The notes under the pieces: generated by a model
Seen by the model: the letters and a program-made list of their open reading frames with translations, nothing else
Told to the model about the DNA's origin: nothing
The model's database searches: none
Position numbers and translations under genes: made by a program
Assembly: GCA_900768505.1 (NCBI GenBank)
Contig: CAAGED010000040.1
Span: 1-40,978 of the forward strand
Source of the DNA: Lentisphaeria bacterium
GTDB lineage: Bacteria > Verrucomicrobiota > Lentisphaeria > Victivallales > Victivallaceae
Direction of reading: 5' to 3'
DNA length: 40,978 nt
In this document: piece by piece, positions 34,195-40,978 of the stretch
Numbering within the stretch: the stretch's first letter is position 1
Layout: the number at the start of each line of letters is the position of its first letter

Positions 34195-35310
34195 TCAATC
34201 AAACGGCAGCAAACTCTTACGGTGAAATTCCGCCCGGAACTCACCAAACGTTCCCTGCTCCAGCGCTCCGCGAATCTGACTCATCAAATTCAAAAAATAA
34301 TGGATGTTATGCCAAGTAACCAGCCGCACCGCCAATACTTCTCCCACGTTAAACAGATGCCGGATGTACGCCCGGGTGAAATTTCTGCACACGTAACAAT
34401 CGCAACTTTCATCAATCGGCCGGAAATCCTTGGCATAACGCCCCGCCTTCACCGGCATTGTTTGACCGTTGGCAACAAAAGCACTGCCATGCCGCCCCAA
34501 TCTGGTCGGCATCACGCAATCAAACATATCAACGCCCCGCGCCACGGCTTCCACAATCTGCATTGGAGTACCAACTCCCATCAAATAACGCGGTTTATCC
34601 TCCGGCAGGCACCCCGGCGTCCAGTCCAGCACCTGATAAATCTTCTTCTCAGGCTCGCCTACACTGACGCCGCCGATTGCATAACCGTCAAAACCTATGT
34701 CCACAATTTCCCGCGCCGCCCGCTGCCGCAAATCCTGAAACATCGACCCCTGCACAATGCCAAACCGCAGCTGTCCGTCATTTAACGGCTGCTCCCGGCT
34801 CATACGCTCCCAACGGGTGGTAATTTCCAATGAATTAAGAGCCTGTTCGTAGGTGGCCGGATACGGCGTACATTCGTCAAATGCCATCACAATGTCACTG
34901 CCCAGCACCCGCTGAATGCGCATTGATTCTTTTGGCCCCAGAAAAAATCTGCTTCCATCAATATGTGAGGCAAACCGTACCCCGTCGGCTTCGATTTTGC
35001 GCAACTGCGCCAAACTGAACACCTGAAAACCGCCGCTGTCAGTCAAAATCGGGTGATTCCACCCCATAAATTTGTGCAGACCGCCGGCTTGGCCGATAAT
35101 ATCCAAGCCGGGCCGCAAAAACAGATGGTAGGTATTGCCCAAAATTATCTGCGCATTAAGTTCCTCCAGCTCCCGCGGCGTCATTGCTTTAACCGTGGCA
35201 CGAGTGCCGACAGGCATAAAAATCGGGGTTTGCACCACTCCGTGAGCGGTAGTAAGCACACCGCGGCGAGCGGCGGAATTTTCACATTTTTTCAACACGT
35301 CAAAACACAT
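34195..35310 (-). CDS. tgt: tRNA-guanine transglycosylase
   Basis: 371 residues from the ATG at 35310, which has AGGA about 11 bases upstream; a TTG at 35355 is in frame but less likely. It swaps the wobble guanine of Asp, Asn, His and Tyr tRNAs for preQ1 in queuosine synthesis. Visible: D91 in LTDSGGFQVFSL (general acid/base), nucleophile D264 in MFDCVMPTRLGRHG, GGVSVGEP (RNA/substrate loop), and zinc ligands C303-x-C305-x2-C308 plus a later His in TWHNIHYF. The numbering matches E. coli Tgt almost exactly. A tRNA-Tyr(GTA) substrate gene is in this same window. No other queuosine genes are seen. Confidence 0.97.
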   Translation of the reverse strand: MCFDVLKKCENSAARRGVLTTAHGVVQTPIFMPVGTRATVKAMTPRELEELNAQIILGNTYHLFLRPGLDIIGQAGGLHKFMGWNHPILTDSGGFQVFSLAQLRKIEADGVRFASHIDGSRFFLGPKESMRIQRVLGSDIVMAFDECTPYPATYEQALNSLEITTRWERMSREQPLNDGQLRFGIVQGSMFQDLRQRAAREIVDIGFDGYAIGGVSVGEPEKKIYQVLDWTPGCLPEDKPRYLMGVGTPMQIVEAVARGVDMFDCVMPTRLGRHGSAFVANGQTMPVKAGRYAKDFRPIDESCDCYVCRNFTRAYIRHLFNVGEVLAVRLVTWHNIHYFLNLMSQIRGALEQGTFGEFRAEFHRKSLLPFD

Positions 35311-35355
35311 TGTTTTTGTTTTCCTGCACTTCTTATTTTTAATTTGAACAATCAA

Positions 35356-35913
35356 TTACAATTTCACAAACATCCCTTTTTCGTAGAGATGCGCCGCCTC
35401 CGGCGCCAATCCCAATTGCCCGGCAATTTCAGAAGCAAACGCAAATGTCGCACCGGGGCCTAAACCGGTTACAATCCGCCGGTCGCAGCAGACTAATTTG
35501 CCGTTTGGCTTGTCCGCCCGGTAGTACGCTTCCAACCCGGGATATCCGGTGAAATTTTTTCCGGCGAGCAAACCTGCCTCCGAAAGCACAATCGGCCCGG
35601 CGCAAATTGCCGCCAGAAGTTTTCCAGCATTATAAAAATTAATCAGCTCCTCCCGTAACCTGACACTGCCTTTCAAATTGCGCATTCCCTCCATGCCGCC
35701 GGGCAGTATAATACAATCCATCGTGGCAAAATTCATTTTATTCAACACCGTATCGGCCAGTAGTACAAGCTTATTGGCAGCCCTGACCTCAATGCCGCTC
35801 AATCCCACGGCGGTAACATTCACGCCCAGCCGGGTCAGCACATCCATGGTGACGACTGCTTCCAAATCCTCAAATCCGTCCGCCAAAATAATCGCAACAT
35901 GTTTTTCACACAT
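35356..35913 (-). CDS. DJ-1/PfpI family protein
   Basis: 185 residues, the DJ-1 length. The conserved acidic residue E18 (ADGFEDLEAV) and nucleophile-elbow C104 (AAICAGPIVLSEAGLL) are in place, with LPGGMEGMRNL and TGLGPGATFAFA as further DJ-1 blocks. Members act as glyoxalase III/deglycase-type or stress proteins; which applies here is unknown. A very strong AGGGGGG lies three bases before the ATG. It is followed after 45 bases by tgt. Confidence 0.9.
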   Translation of the reverse strand: MCEKHVAIILADGFEDLEAVVTMDVLTRLGVNVTAVGLSGIEVRAANKLVLLADTVLNKMNFATMDCIILPGGMEGMRNLKGSVRLREELINFYNAGKLLAAICAGPIVLSEAGLLAGKNFTGYPGLEAYYRADKPNGKLVCCDRRIVTGLGPGATFAFASEIAGQLGLAPEAAHLYEKGMFVKL

Positions 35914-35965
35914 AAGCCCCCCTGTGGTATGGAAAAATTATCGTTAAACATTGCATTTCAGCAAG

Positions 35966-36052
35966 AATAATTTATATTATTGAATGAAAAGTAATTACCG
36001 TACCGTCGCTGCCGATGCCACAAAAAAGTTACCAGCCACCCGGCAGCTACGG
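35966..36052. repeat. Two inverted repeats upstream of the recombinase gene
   Basis: AATAAT-TTAT-ATTATT (35966-35981) is a 16-base AT palindrome somewhat like the core of bacterial dif sites. CCGTCGCTGCCG (36003-36014) pairs with CGGCAGCTACGG (36041-36052) with one mismatch and a 26-base loop. Both lie in the 190-base divergent spacer between the DJ-1 and recombinase genes, where both promoters must also be. No T run follows the second repeat, so it does not look like a terminator. Confidence 0.5.
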
Positions 36053-36103
36053 ATGTAAATTTCCATCTTTAAACAATACACGCAAAGCGGAGATTTTTCA
36101 AGA

Positions 36104-37003
36104 ATGATTCAAGAGCATCTGGAATATTTTATCACCCATTTGACAGTGGAACGCGGTCTCAGTCAAAATTCCATCCACGCCTACACCGCCGATCTGAAGG
36201 CATTTATCCAATATTTGGCGGACGAACATCAAATCTCCGATGCCGACAAGGTGGATCGGGAACTCATTCTGGATTATTTAGGCGAATTAAAGGATCACGG
36301 CGCCGAAGTGACCACTCTGGCCAGAAAATTGGTTTCGATCCGATTGTTTTTTCGTTTCATGGCGGCGGAAAAATTAATTAAGGCCGACGTCAGCGCACTT
36401 ATGGATTCGCCGCGGCTCTGGAAAATGCTGCCGGATTTTCTCACCGAAGAGGAGGCAAAACGGCTGATGACCGCTTTTTCCGGCAATCCCAAAGAGCCGC
36501 TGGAGTGCCGCAACCGGGTGATTATCGAATTGCTTTATGCTTGCGGACTGCGGGTTTCTGAGGCAGCCAACGCACTTTTGTCCAATTTGGATTTTGACGA
36601 AGCATTGATCCGGGTATGCGGCAAAGGCAGCAAGGAACGGATCGTACCCATCGGCGTTCCGGCACTGAAATTACTGCAAAAATACATCAACGAGGCGCGC
36701 CCGGAATTATTAAAAAGCAAAACCGCCCCTACCATTTTTCTCACTAAAAGCGGAAAAAAAATGGCAAGGGAACGAATTTGGGAGATTGTGAAATTGGCGG
36801 CCTTGCGGGCCGGAATATGTAAAAACATTCACCCACACACACTCCGTCACTCCTTTGCTACCCATTTGCTGAACAACGGAGCAGACTTGCGGGTTATTCA
36901 GGAGTTGCTGGGACACTCCTCAATCACCACTACCGAAATTTATACCCACGTCGATCAAAAAAGGTTGTTGCAAATTCACCGCCAATTTCACCCTAGGGGG
37001 TGA
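36104..37003 (+). CDS. XerC/XerD-type tyrosine recombinase
   Basis: 299 residues, the normal XerC/D length. An N-terminal SAM-like DNA-binding domain (about 5-90) includes ERGLSQNSIHAYTADLKAF. The catalytic domain has R150 (CGLRVSEA), K174 (CGKGSKERIVP), H245-x2-R248 (HPHTLRHSFATHLL), H271 (LLGHSSITTT) and nucleophile Y280 (EIYTHV). Such proteins resolve chromosome dimers at dif. XerC and XerD cannot be told apart by eye here. GGAG lies about 12 bases upstream of the ATG. The stop is inside a hairpin at 36986-37005. Confidence 0.93.
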   Translation: MIQEHLEYFITHLTVERGLSQNSIHAYTADLKAFIQYLADEHQISDADKVDRELILDYLGELKDHGAEVTTLARKLVSIRLFFRFMAAEKLIKADVSALMDSPRLWKMLPDFLTEEEAKRLMTAFSGNPKEPLECRNRVIIELLYACGLRVSEAANALLSNLDFDEALIRVCGKGSKERIVPIGVPALKLLQKYINEARPELLKSKTAPTIFLTKSGKKMARERIWEIVKLAALRAGICKNIHPHTLRHSFATHLLNNGADLRVIQELLGHSSITTTEIYTHVDQKRLLQIHRQFHPRG

Positions 37004-37005
37004 AA
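36986..37005 (+). terminator. Hairpin over the recombinase stop codon
   Basis: TTTCACCC (36986-36993) pairs with GGGTGAAA (36998-37005) around TAGG, and the TGA stop is in the right arm. Only AAATATTT follows, so termination is possible but weak. Confidence 0.4.
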
Positions 37006-37783
37006 AATATTTCGACAGCTAAAAAATATGAAAAAAATTTGACCTGATGGAAAAATCCGTTGCCACCAACAGACCATTTTAGCAGTTGCCCCCCGGGTAA
37101 CAGCTTTCTGACAAAAATAAAACGCAAAATTGCCCCCAATGCCGGCAACCAGCCGTGAGTCAAAAAAAATATTGCCTCGCCAGGTTATTAAAAAACATCA
37201 CAATACTGGGGAAAATTTTACAGCGAATAAAAAATTTGAAGGCATCCACCTGTACCGGCGCCAGTTTTAAGCGGGATCACCCCGTAAACTCGTAACGACC
37301 GGAAAGTGAATGCCTGTTTTTTGCCGAAGCGCATAGTTGTACCAGTTCCGTATTGACACCATACTCGTAATACAACTGCTCCGACCGCGCCACTCAAGCG
37401 CCTGGCAGGATAATCCAGTACAATCCACGCCCCAACCGTCGGTGGATTCATCTCGTAAATTATCATGTCAAATGCTTGCAATTTATGAAGGATTGCGAAA
37501 AACGCCAATTGTTTTTTTCAATTCGTAACTATTTTTTCGCGATCTTCACCTGTTCAAATTATAATTCGGCAGTTCCAATTATACAAGTAGGTAAAATATT
37601 TTTCTACAAAACAAAAATAATTATCATTATCAAATTATTTCAGTAACCCACCCGACTCAAAATCCTCACTGCCAGACAATACCAGGCAAAAACGGCAACC
37701 ATTGCGGTCTTCCCCGGAATAAACTCTGATAAACACTTCTGAACTGCAAAAAAATGCAAAATTCCGTTGAGACATTAGAAAAC
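37006..37783. other. Intergenic region without a supported gene
   Basis: About 780 bases. The flanks are AT-rich; the core at about 37230-37480 is richer in GC and more coding-like. An open frame on the minus strand at 37218-37508 gives 96 residues with no recognisable motif and no good ribosome binding site. It may be the remains of a decayed gene, but nothing identifies it. Confidence 0.4.
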
Positions 37784-38373
37784 CTAAAAATCCAAAACAT
37801 TGTCATTGCGATAACAGACGGCACACCCCATGGAGTCAATTACCGGCGCCGGGTTGACAAAATTCACAATTTTGAAATTATGTTCCCGTAAAAATTGTTT
37901 GACTCCGTCATAATCGGTGAGATCGGTAATATCCATCGGCAAGAGAAAAATTGCCCGTGGCGACGCACACTCCAGCAAAAGTTTACCAGCAGCCAACTTA
38001 TCCGAACCATCCAAAATCACCAAATCAAAAAGCCTTACTTTTTGAGCCTGATAATCCGCCAATTTTTGTTTTATATCAGCTTTTTTAACGACAAATTTAA
38101 CTCGTTCATGAGTCATTTTAATCATTTGAATATTTGGAGAGAAAACACCGCGAAAGGTACGCCAGGCCCAACGAAAAGAAAATTCATTGGAATTGACGTA
38201 AACATAATTAATATTTTCCCGCCGCATCAGCAATAAATCCGTAACAACATAGGGCAACATCGGCATTGAGCGGCCATCCTCTCCAATCGGATAGCCATCA
38301 CTTTTATACCAACCATGTTTTTGCAGATATAAATTACCGCGAACTGATTTTTTTTGAATAAACTAAACCACAT
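37784..38373 (-). pseudogene. Frameshifted SAM-methyltransferase-like gene
   Basis: The reading frame 38266-37784 alone gives 160 residues without a proper N-terminus. The same frame stays open upstream through YLQKHGWYKSDGYPIGEDGR, and an ATG at 38373 (MWFSLFKK) reaches it only by a shift at a run of eight A (38348-38355). Joined, about 196 residues resemble small methyltransferase-like proteins of the type GW(F/Y)xS...G.P.P...Y...D, a Rossmann core, FDLVILDGSD and a C-terminal CYRNDNVL.F end. The expected glycine-rich SAM loop (E.GSGNST) reads YVNSNEFS, so binding may be lost. It is either a pseudogene, a sequencing error or a slippage-expressed gene. Confidence 0.5.
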
Positions 38374-38674
38374 AACCACAACAATCTGTTTTAAAAAAAG
38401 TTAAATTTAAAAAAAGCAGAAAAAAATACGTAATCGCAACTTTTTTTAGTATATAACACTATTGGGATATTTGCAACAACTAAGCAAAAAATATGCAATA
38501 AAAATTTTTTATCGACCTTGCACATAAGAAGAAATTTAATTTTGCAATATAGGATAAAAATTACTCCACATAATTTTTTACTTAAAATCCGGTTCAAATC
38601 AGACGATTTAGCATAGATGCAACACATAAAACAGCATAAAATGCAAAAAAAACGAAAAAAACCAAAAATTGAAC
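38374..38674. other. AT-rich spacer before the tRNA cluster
   Basis: Strongly AT-rich with many A and T runs and no convincing coding frame. It separates the leftward methyltransferase-like remnant from the rightward tRNA transcript, and should hold any promoter of the former. Confidence 0.5.
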
Positions 38675-38702
38675 TTGAAAAGGAAAAAAAATCAGTTATA
38701 GT
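38675..38702 (+). promoter_or_regulatory. Promoter of the tRNA cluster
   Basis: TTGAAA (38675-38680), 16 bases, TATAGT (38697-38702). The first tRNA base is 32 bases downstream. Confidence 0.55.
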
Positions 38703-38733
38703 AAGGGCATAATCTGAGATGAACGTCTCCGAC

Positions 38734-38818
38734 GCCGATGTGGCGAAATTGGCAGACGCGCTGCGTTCAGGTCGCAGTTCTTCACGGAGTGTGGGTTCGA
38801 GTCCCTCCATCGGCACCA
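38734..38818 (+). tRNA. tRNA-Leu (anticodon CAG)
   Basis: 85 nt with encoded CCA. Acceptor GCCGATG/CATCGGC, discriminator A. Anticodon arm CTGCG-TTCAGGT-CGCAG gives CAG. The long variable arm and T-arm GGGTTCGAGTCCC fit a class II leucine tRNA. First gene of a three-tRNA transcript. Confidence 0.97.
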
Positions 38819-38960
38819 AAATAAAAAATTTGGCAAGCTGAGAGGCGGCAGAGGGGTTCATAAAAGGTTATGGGTTGATTACGAGTGCGGAAATTGCACG
38901 AAGTTATAAAACAATGGAATTATATCAACAGTCATTATTTGGTTGTTGTTTAATATAATT

Positions 38961-39034
38961 GCGGGTATGGCATAACGGCTGTGCACCAGCCTTCCAAGCT
39001 GGATATAGGGGTTCGACCCCCCTTACCCGCTCCA
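38961..39034 (+). tRNA. tRNA-Gly (anticodon TCC)
   Basis: 74 nt with encoded CCA. Acceptor GCGGGTA/TACCCGC, discriminator T. Anticodon arm CCAGC-CTTCCAA-GCTGG gives TCC. T-arm GGGGTTCGACCCC. It lies 142 bases after tRNA-Leu; the spacer between them contains no gene. Confidence 0.97.
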
Positions 39035-39045
39035 ATTTTTTTAAA

Positions 39046-39130
39046 GGTGGGGTTCCCGAGTGGCCAAAGGGGGCAGACTGTAAATCTGCTAGCATCGCTT
39101 TCGATGGTTCGAATCCATCTCCCACCACCA
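39046..39130 (+). tRNA. tRNA-Tyr (anticodon GTA)
   Basis: 85 nt with encoded CCA. Acceptor GGTGGGG/TCCCACC, discriminator A. Anticodon arm GCAGA-CTGTAAA-TCTGC gives GTA, with the long variable arm of bacterial tRNA-Tyr. Starts 11 bases after tRNA-Gly. A queuosine substrate of the tgt product encoded at 34195-35310. Confidence 0.97.
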
Positions 39131-39144
39131 TTTTGATATTCAAC

Positions 39145-39176
39145 GGTTTACAAATTTCTTTGTAAACCTTTTTTTT
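39145..39176 (+). terminator. Terminator of the tRNA cluster
   Basis: GGTTTACAAA (39145-39154) pairs perfectly with TTTGTAAACC (39159-39168) around TTTC, followed by eight T. A textbook Rho-independent terminator 14 bases after tRNA-Tyr. Confidence 0.92.
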
Positions 39177-39384
39177 ATGCCAGCCAGCCTTTTATCTCCA
39201 CGTTTCGTCGGCGATATTGCTCCAAGTCGGGATTTTTTACCACAGGAGTGAGTAAAATGGTAAATAAAATCACAATTTTACTATTCTACTAAGCAAAGTT
39301 TATATTTTACGTTTCTCAAGTGAATGATTTAGTATATTAGTAATAGTTTAAGCGTTTATTTGTTTTAAATTCCACTTGGGTATT

Positions 39385-39549
39385 ATGAGAGATCAGACTT
39401 GCTCTAAAAGTGATAGGAAGCTACAAAAGACAGTTGGAAGACCATGAAAGAAACAACCGAATATTCTGACGTCCGCCAAGAAACATTGAAAAAATAGATT
39501 TCTCAAAAAAGAATGCAGTGACGCAAGTTGGAGTGAGTTGAAAATTTAA
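39385..39549 (+). pseudogene. Short broken frame with two in-frame TGA codons
   Basis: From ATG at 39385 a frame of 54 codons runs to TAA at 39547, interrupted by TGA at 39445 and 39487. Ignoring those, it reads as a very basic peptide with VGRP-x-KKQP and FLKKECSDASWSELKI. The first TGA falls where GRPRKK, an AT-hook-like motif, would be completed by CGA. It abuts the left end of the IS. It is probably a decayed small gene; the spacer 39177-39384 before it shows no gene. Low certainty that it was ever coding. Confidence 0.25.
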
Positions 39550-39555
39550 TCAAAC

Positions 39556-40978
39556 GAAAATTGCGCACATTTTGAAAGAGGCTACTTGACTGATTGATTA
39601 TAATAACCACAAAACAATCAATCGAAAGGAAAACAGGCCATGGGAAATGTAGTGCATGAAAACGAAAAGGCAATCCCCGGAGCGATCAAAATCGATGAAA
39701 AAGAGATTAGGGATCATTTGGATGGGTTGGTTCGTCAGTCGGTGGAAGAAACACTCAACGGGTTACTGAATGCGGAAGCGGATGCGATTTGTCAAGCGAC
39801 GCGGTATCAACGGAGCCCGGATAGACAGGATACGCGTGCCGGTTCGTATAAACGCAAACTCCTGACGAAAGCAGGCGAGGTGGTACTTCAGATACCGCGC
39901 TTGCGGACGTTACCATTTGAAACACAGATTATTGAGCGTTACAAAACCAAGCAAAGTAGCGTCGAAGAAGCTTTGATTGAGATGTATCTTGCGGGAGTGT
40001 CTGTCCGGCGCGTGGAGGATATCACCGAAGCCTTATGGGGCGCGAAAGTCAGTTCCAGTACGGTCAGTGAGCTTAATCAAAAGATTTACGGAAAGATTGA
40101 AGAATGGCGTAAGCAGCCTATTAATGGAGAGCATCCGTATGTTTTTGTGGATGGCGTTTATCTGAAACGCAGTTGGGGTGGCGAGGTTCAAAATGTTTCC
40201 GTACTGGTGGCTGTTGGAGTTAATGAAGATGGGTATCGAGAAATTCTCGGTGTGGCCGAAGGCAGTCGTGAAGACAAGGAATCCTGGAGTAATTTTCTGC
40301 GATACTTGAAAGAACGCGGCCTCAAAGGGGTGAGGTTGGTTGTCTCGGATAAGTGCTTGGGATTGTACGAAATCATCGGAGATTTTTTTCCTGAGGCGAA
40401 ATGGCAACGGTGTATCGTTCACTGGTATCGAAATGCGTTCACCATGTGCCCATGGAAGCATATCAGCGAGGTCGTAGCGATGCTGAAAGCAATTCATGCT
40501 CAGGAGGATAAGGAAGCTGCTAAACAAAAGTCCGCTCTCGTTGCTGAAAAGCTGCGAACCATGAAACTGGATAAGGTCGCCGAATTCATTGAAACAAGCG
40601 TCGATGAAACGCTGTCCTACATGGATTTTCCGTATGAGCATTGGAGGTGTTTACGCACGAATAACGGCCTCGAACGCATTATGAAAGAGATTCGTCGCCG
40701 AACCCGTGTTGTAGGCAGTTTCCCGGATGGTAATTCCGCCCTGATGCTGGTCGGCGCGAGGCTTCGGCACATTTCAACGACAAAATGGGGTACTCGTCAG
40801 TATATGAATACTTGCAAACTTTATGATGGAGGTGTACTGTAAAAAAGCGGCTCCGCCTACGCAACCGACCTGCTCCTCCGGAGCTTCTTGGTCGGTCGGT
40901 TTGCTTCGGCTGCGCCAAGTCACGTTTGATTTCTGTAATCAGTCAGAATCAAATGTGCGCAAAACTTCGGACACTACC
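39556..40978 (+). mobile_element. IS256-family insertion sequence, left tip altered
   Basis: It contains one transposase gene (39640-40842) with non-coding ends. The right end at 40978, read inward, is GGTAGTGTCCGAAG then TTTTGCGCACATTT, fitting the IS256-family tip. The left end shares GCGCACATTTTGAAAGAGG with the copy at 1-93, but the outer 11 bases that should read like GATAACGTCCG are ATTTAATCAAAC-type sequence instead. The element therefore seems to have lost its left tip, or the boundary is rearranged. A structured stretch after the gene (40868-40902) pairs ACCGACC with GGTCGGT. The right boundary coincides with the window edge, so a target duplication cannot be checked. Confidence 0.75.
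39640..40842 (+). CDS. IS256-family (mutator-type) transposase
   Basis: 400 residues, the full family length. DDE residues are D171 (VFVDGVYLKR), D237 (VVSDKCLG) and E345 (NNGLERIMKEIRRR). The family C-x2-H motif is C258/H261 (RCIVHWYRN). The N-terminal part includes the DTRAGSYKRKLLTKAGEVVL-type block and IPRLR. It cuts and joins element ends, probably by the copy-out route known for IS256. A hairpin GATTGATT/AATCAATC (39592-39599 and 39616-39623) stands 16 bases before the ATG. AAAGGA supplies the ribosome binding site. The frame is intact, so the protein could act on other copies. Confidence 0.95.
   Translation: MGNVVHENEKAIPGAIKIDEKEIRDHLDGLVRQSVEETLNGLLNAEADAICQATRYQRSPDRQDTRAGSYKRKLLTKAGEVVLQIPRLRTLPFETQIIERYKTKQSSVEEALIEMYLAGVSVRRVEDITEALWGAKVSSSTVSELNQKIYGKIEEWRKQPINGEHPYVFVDGVYLKRSWGGEVQNVSVLVAVGVNEDGYREILGVAEGSREDKESWSNFLRYLKERGLKGVRLVVSDKCLGLYEIIGDFFPEAKWQRCIVHWYRNAFTMCPWKHISEVVAMLKAIHAQEDKEAAKQKSALVAEKLRTMKLDKVAEFIETSVDETLSYMDFPYEHWRCLRTNNGLERIMKEIRRRTRVVGSFPDGNSALMLVGARLRHISTTKWGTRQYMNTCKLYDGGVL

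Noticed and set aside
37218..37508. Possible gene of 96 codons on the minus strand
   Set aside because: No recognisable family, no good ribosome binding site and no neighbour support; kept only as intergenic remark.
38391..38861. Open frame of 156 codons on the minus strand
   Set aside because: It runs through tRNA-Leu on the opposite strand, and its remainder is poly-Phe/Lys from AT-rich spacer.
38925..39143. Open frames on both strands across 38925-39165
   Set aside because: They cover tRNA-Gly and tRNA-Tyr and are translations of tRNA sequence.
39445..39489. TGA used as a sense codon
   Set aside because: The recombinase gene and the GH123-like gene end properly at TGA, so the standard code applies.
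40033..40641. Long open frame opposite the transposase
   Set aside because: Antisense shadow of a fully conserved IS256-family coding region.
1..40978. CRISPR array, prophage, rRNA or classical defence island
   Set aside because: No regularly spaced repeats, phage structural genes, rRNA blocks or known defence gene pairs were seen on reading both strands.

Overview
The window reads like a chromosomal segment from a fermentative, strictly anaerobic, saccharolytic Gram-negative-type bacterium. The combination suggests the Lentisphaerota/Victivallales and wider PVC superphylum, but this is inference from gene content. It includes an electron-bifurcating type [FeFe] hydrogenase under Rex, several glycoside hydrolases, RND efflux, a PilT ATPase, a TadE-like protein, a WaaP-like kinase, and many genes with AT-rich spacers. 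Almost all genes are ordinary-looking and intact; the accessory signal is concentrated at the two ends.

Layout, left to right. Positions 1-93 are the outer end of an IS256-family element that leaves the window. It is followed by a decayed ISL3-type transposase tail (333-480) that abuts tRNA-Arg(ACG). A leftward operon (4495 to 698) holds proC, a membrane-anchored class III adenylate cyclase, a RecB/Cas4-like protein that keeps its Fe-S cysteines but seems to have lost its nuclease residues, and a Kdo/WaaP-like kinase. Next is a leftward redox unit, rex-hydC-hydB-hydA (10066 to 4811): the NADH-sensing repressor followed by the three subunits of a trimeric [FeFe] hydrogenase. A palindrome lies in the rex leader.

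From 10504 to 26191 the theme is glycan breakdown and export. There is a GH20 hexosaminidase, a GH27 alpha-galactosidase-like enzyme facing it, and a TetR-MFP-RND efflux operon. Then come a secreted GH123/DUF4091-like protein translationally coupled to a large secreted TPR protein with a putative sugar-binding C-terminal domain, a TadE-like protein, and a GH63/trehalase-like glucosidase.

From 26296 to 35913 there is a long leftward run of core genes: pilT-like ATPase, pdxJ, prc (tail-specific protease), mrdA (PBP2), murD, a small lipoprotein, tgt, and a DJ-1/PfpI protein. A XerC/D-type recombinase points rightward at 36104. A methyltransferase-like gene follows that looks frameshifted at a run of eight A. 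Then there is a tRNA-Leu(CAG)/Gly(TCC)/Tyr(GTA) cluster with its own promoter and strong terminator, and finally a nearly complete IS256-family element reaching the right edge.

No CRISPR array, prophage or obvious new defence island is visible. The most unusual items are the proC-cyclase-inactive nuclease-kinase operon, the cysteine-free thioredoxin-like tail on HydA, an RND pump in which the proton-relay aspartate pair reads Thr-Asn, and the slippery-run methyltransferase gene. The matching IS ends at both edges suggest that the window is a contig bounded by repeats.
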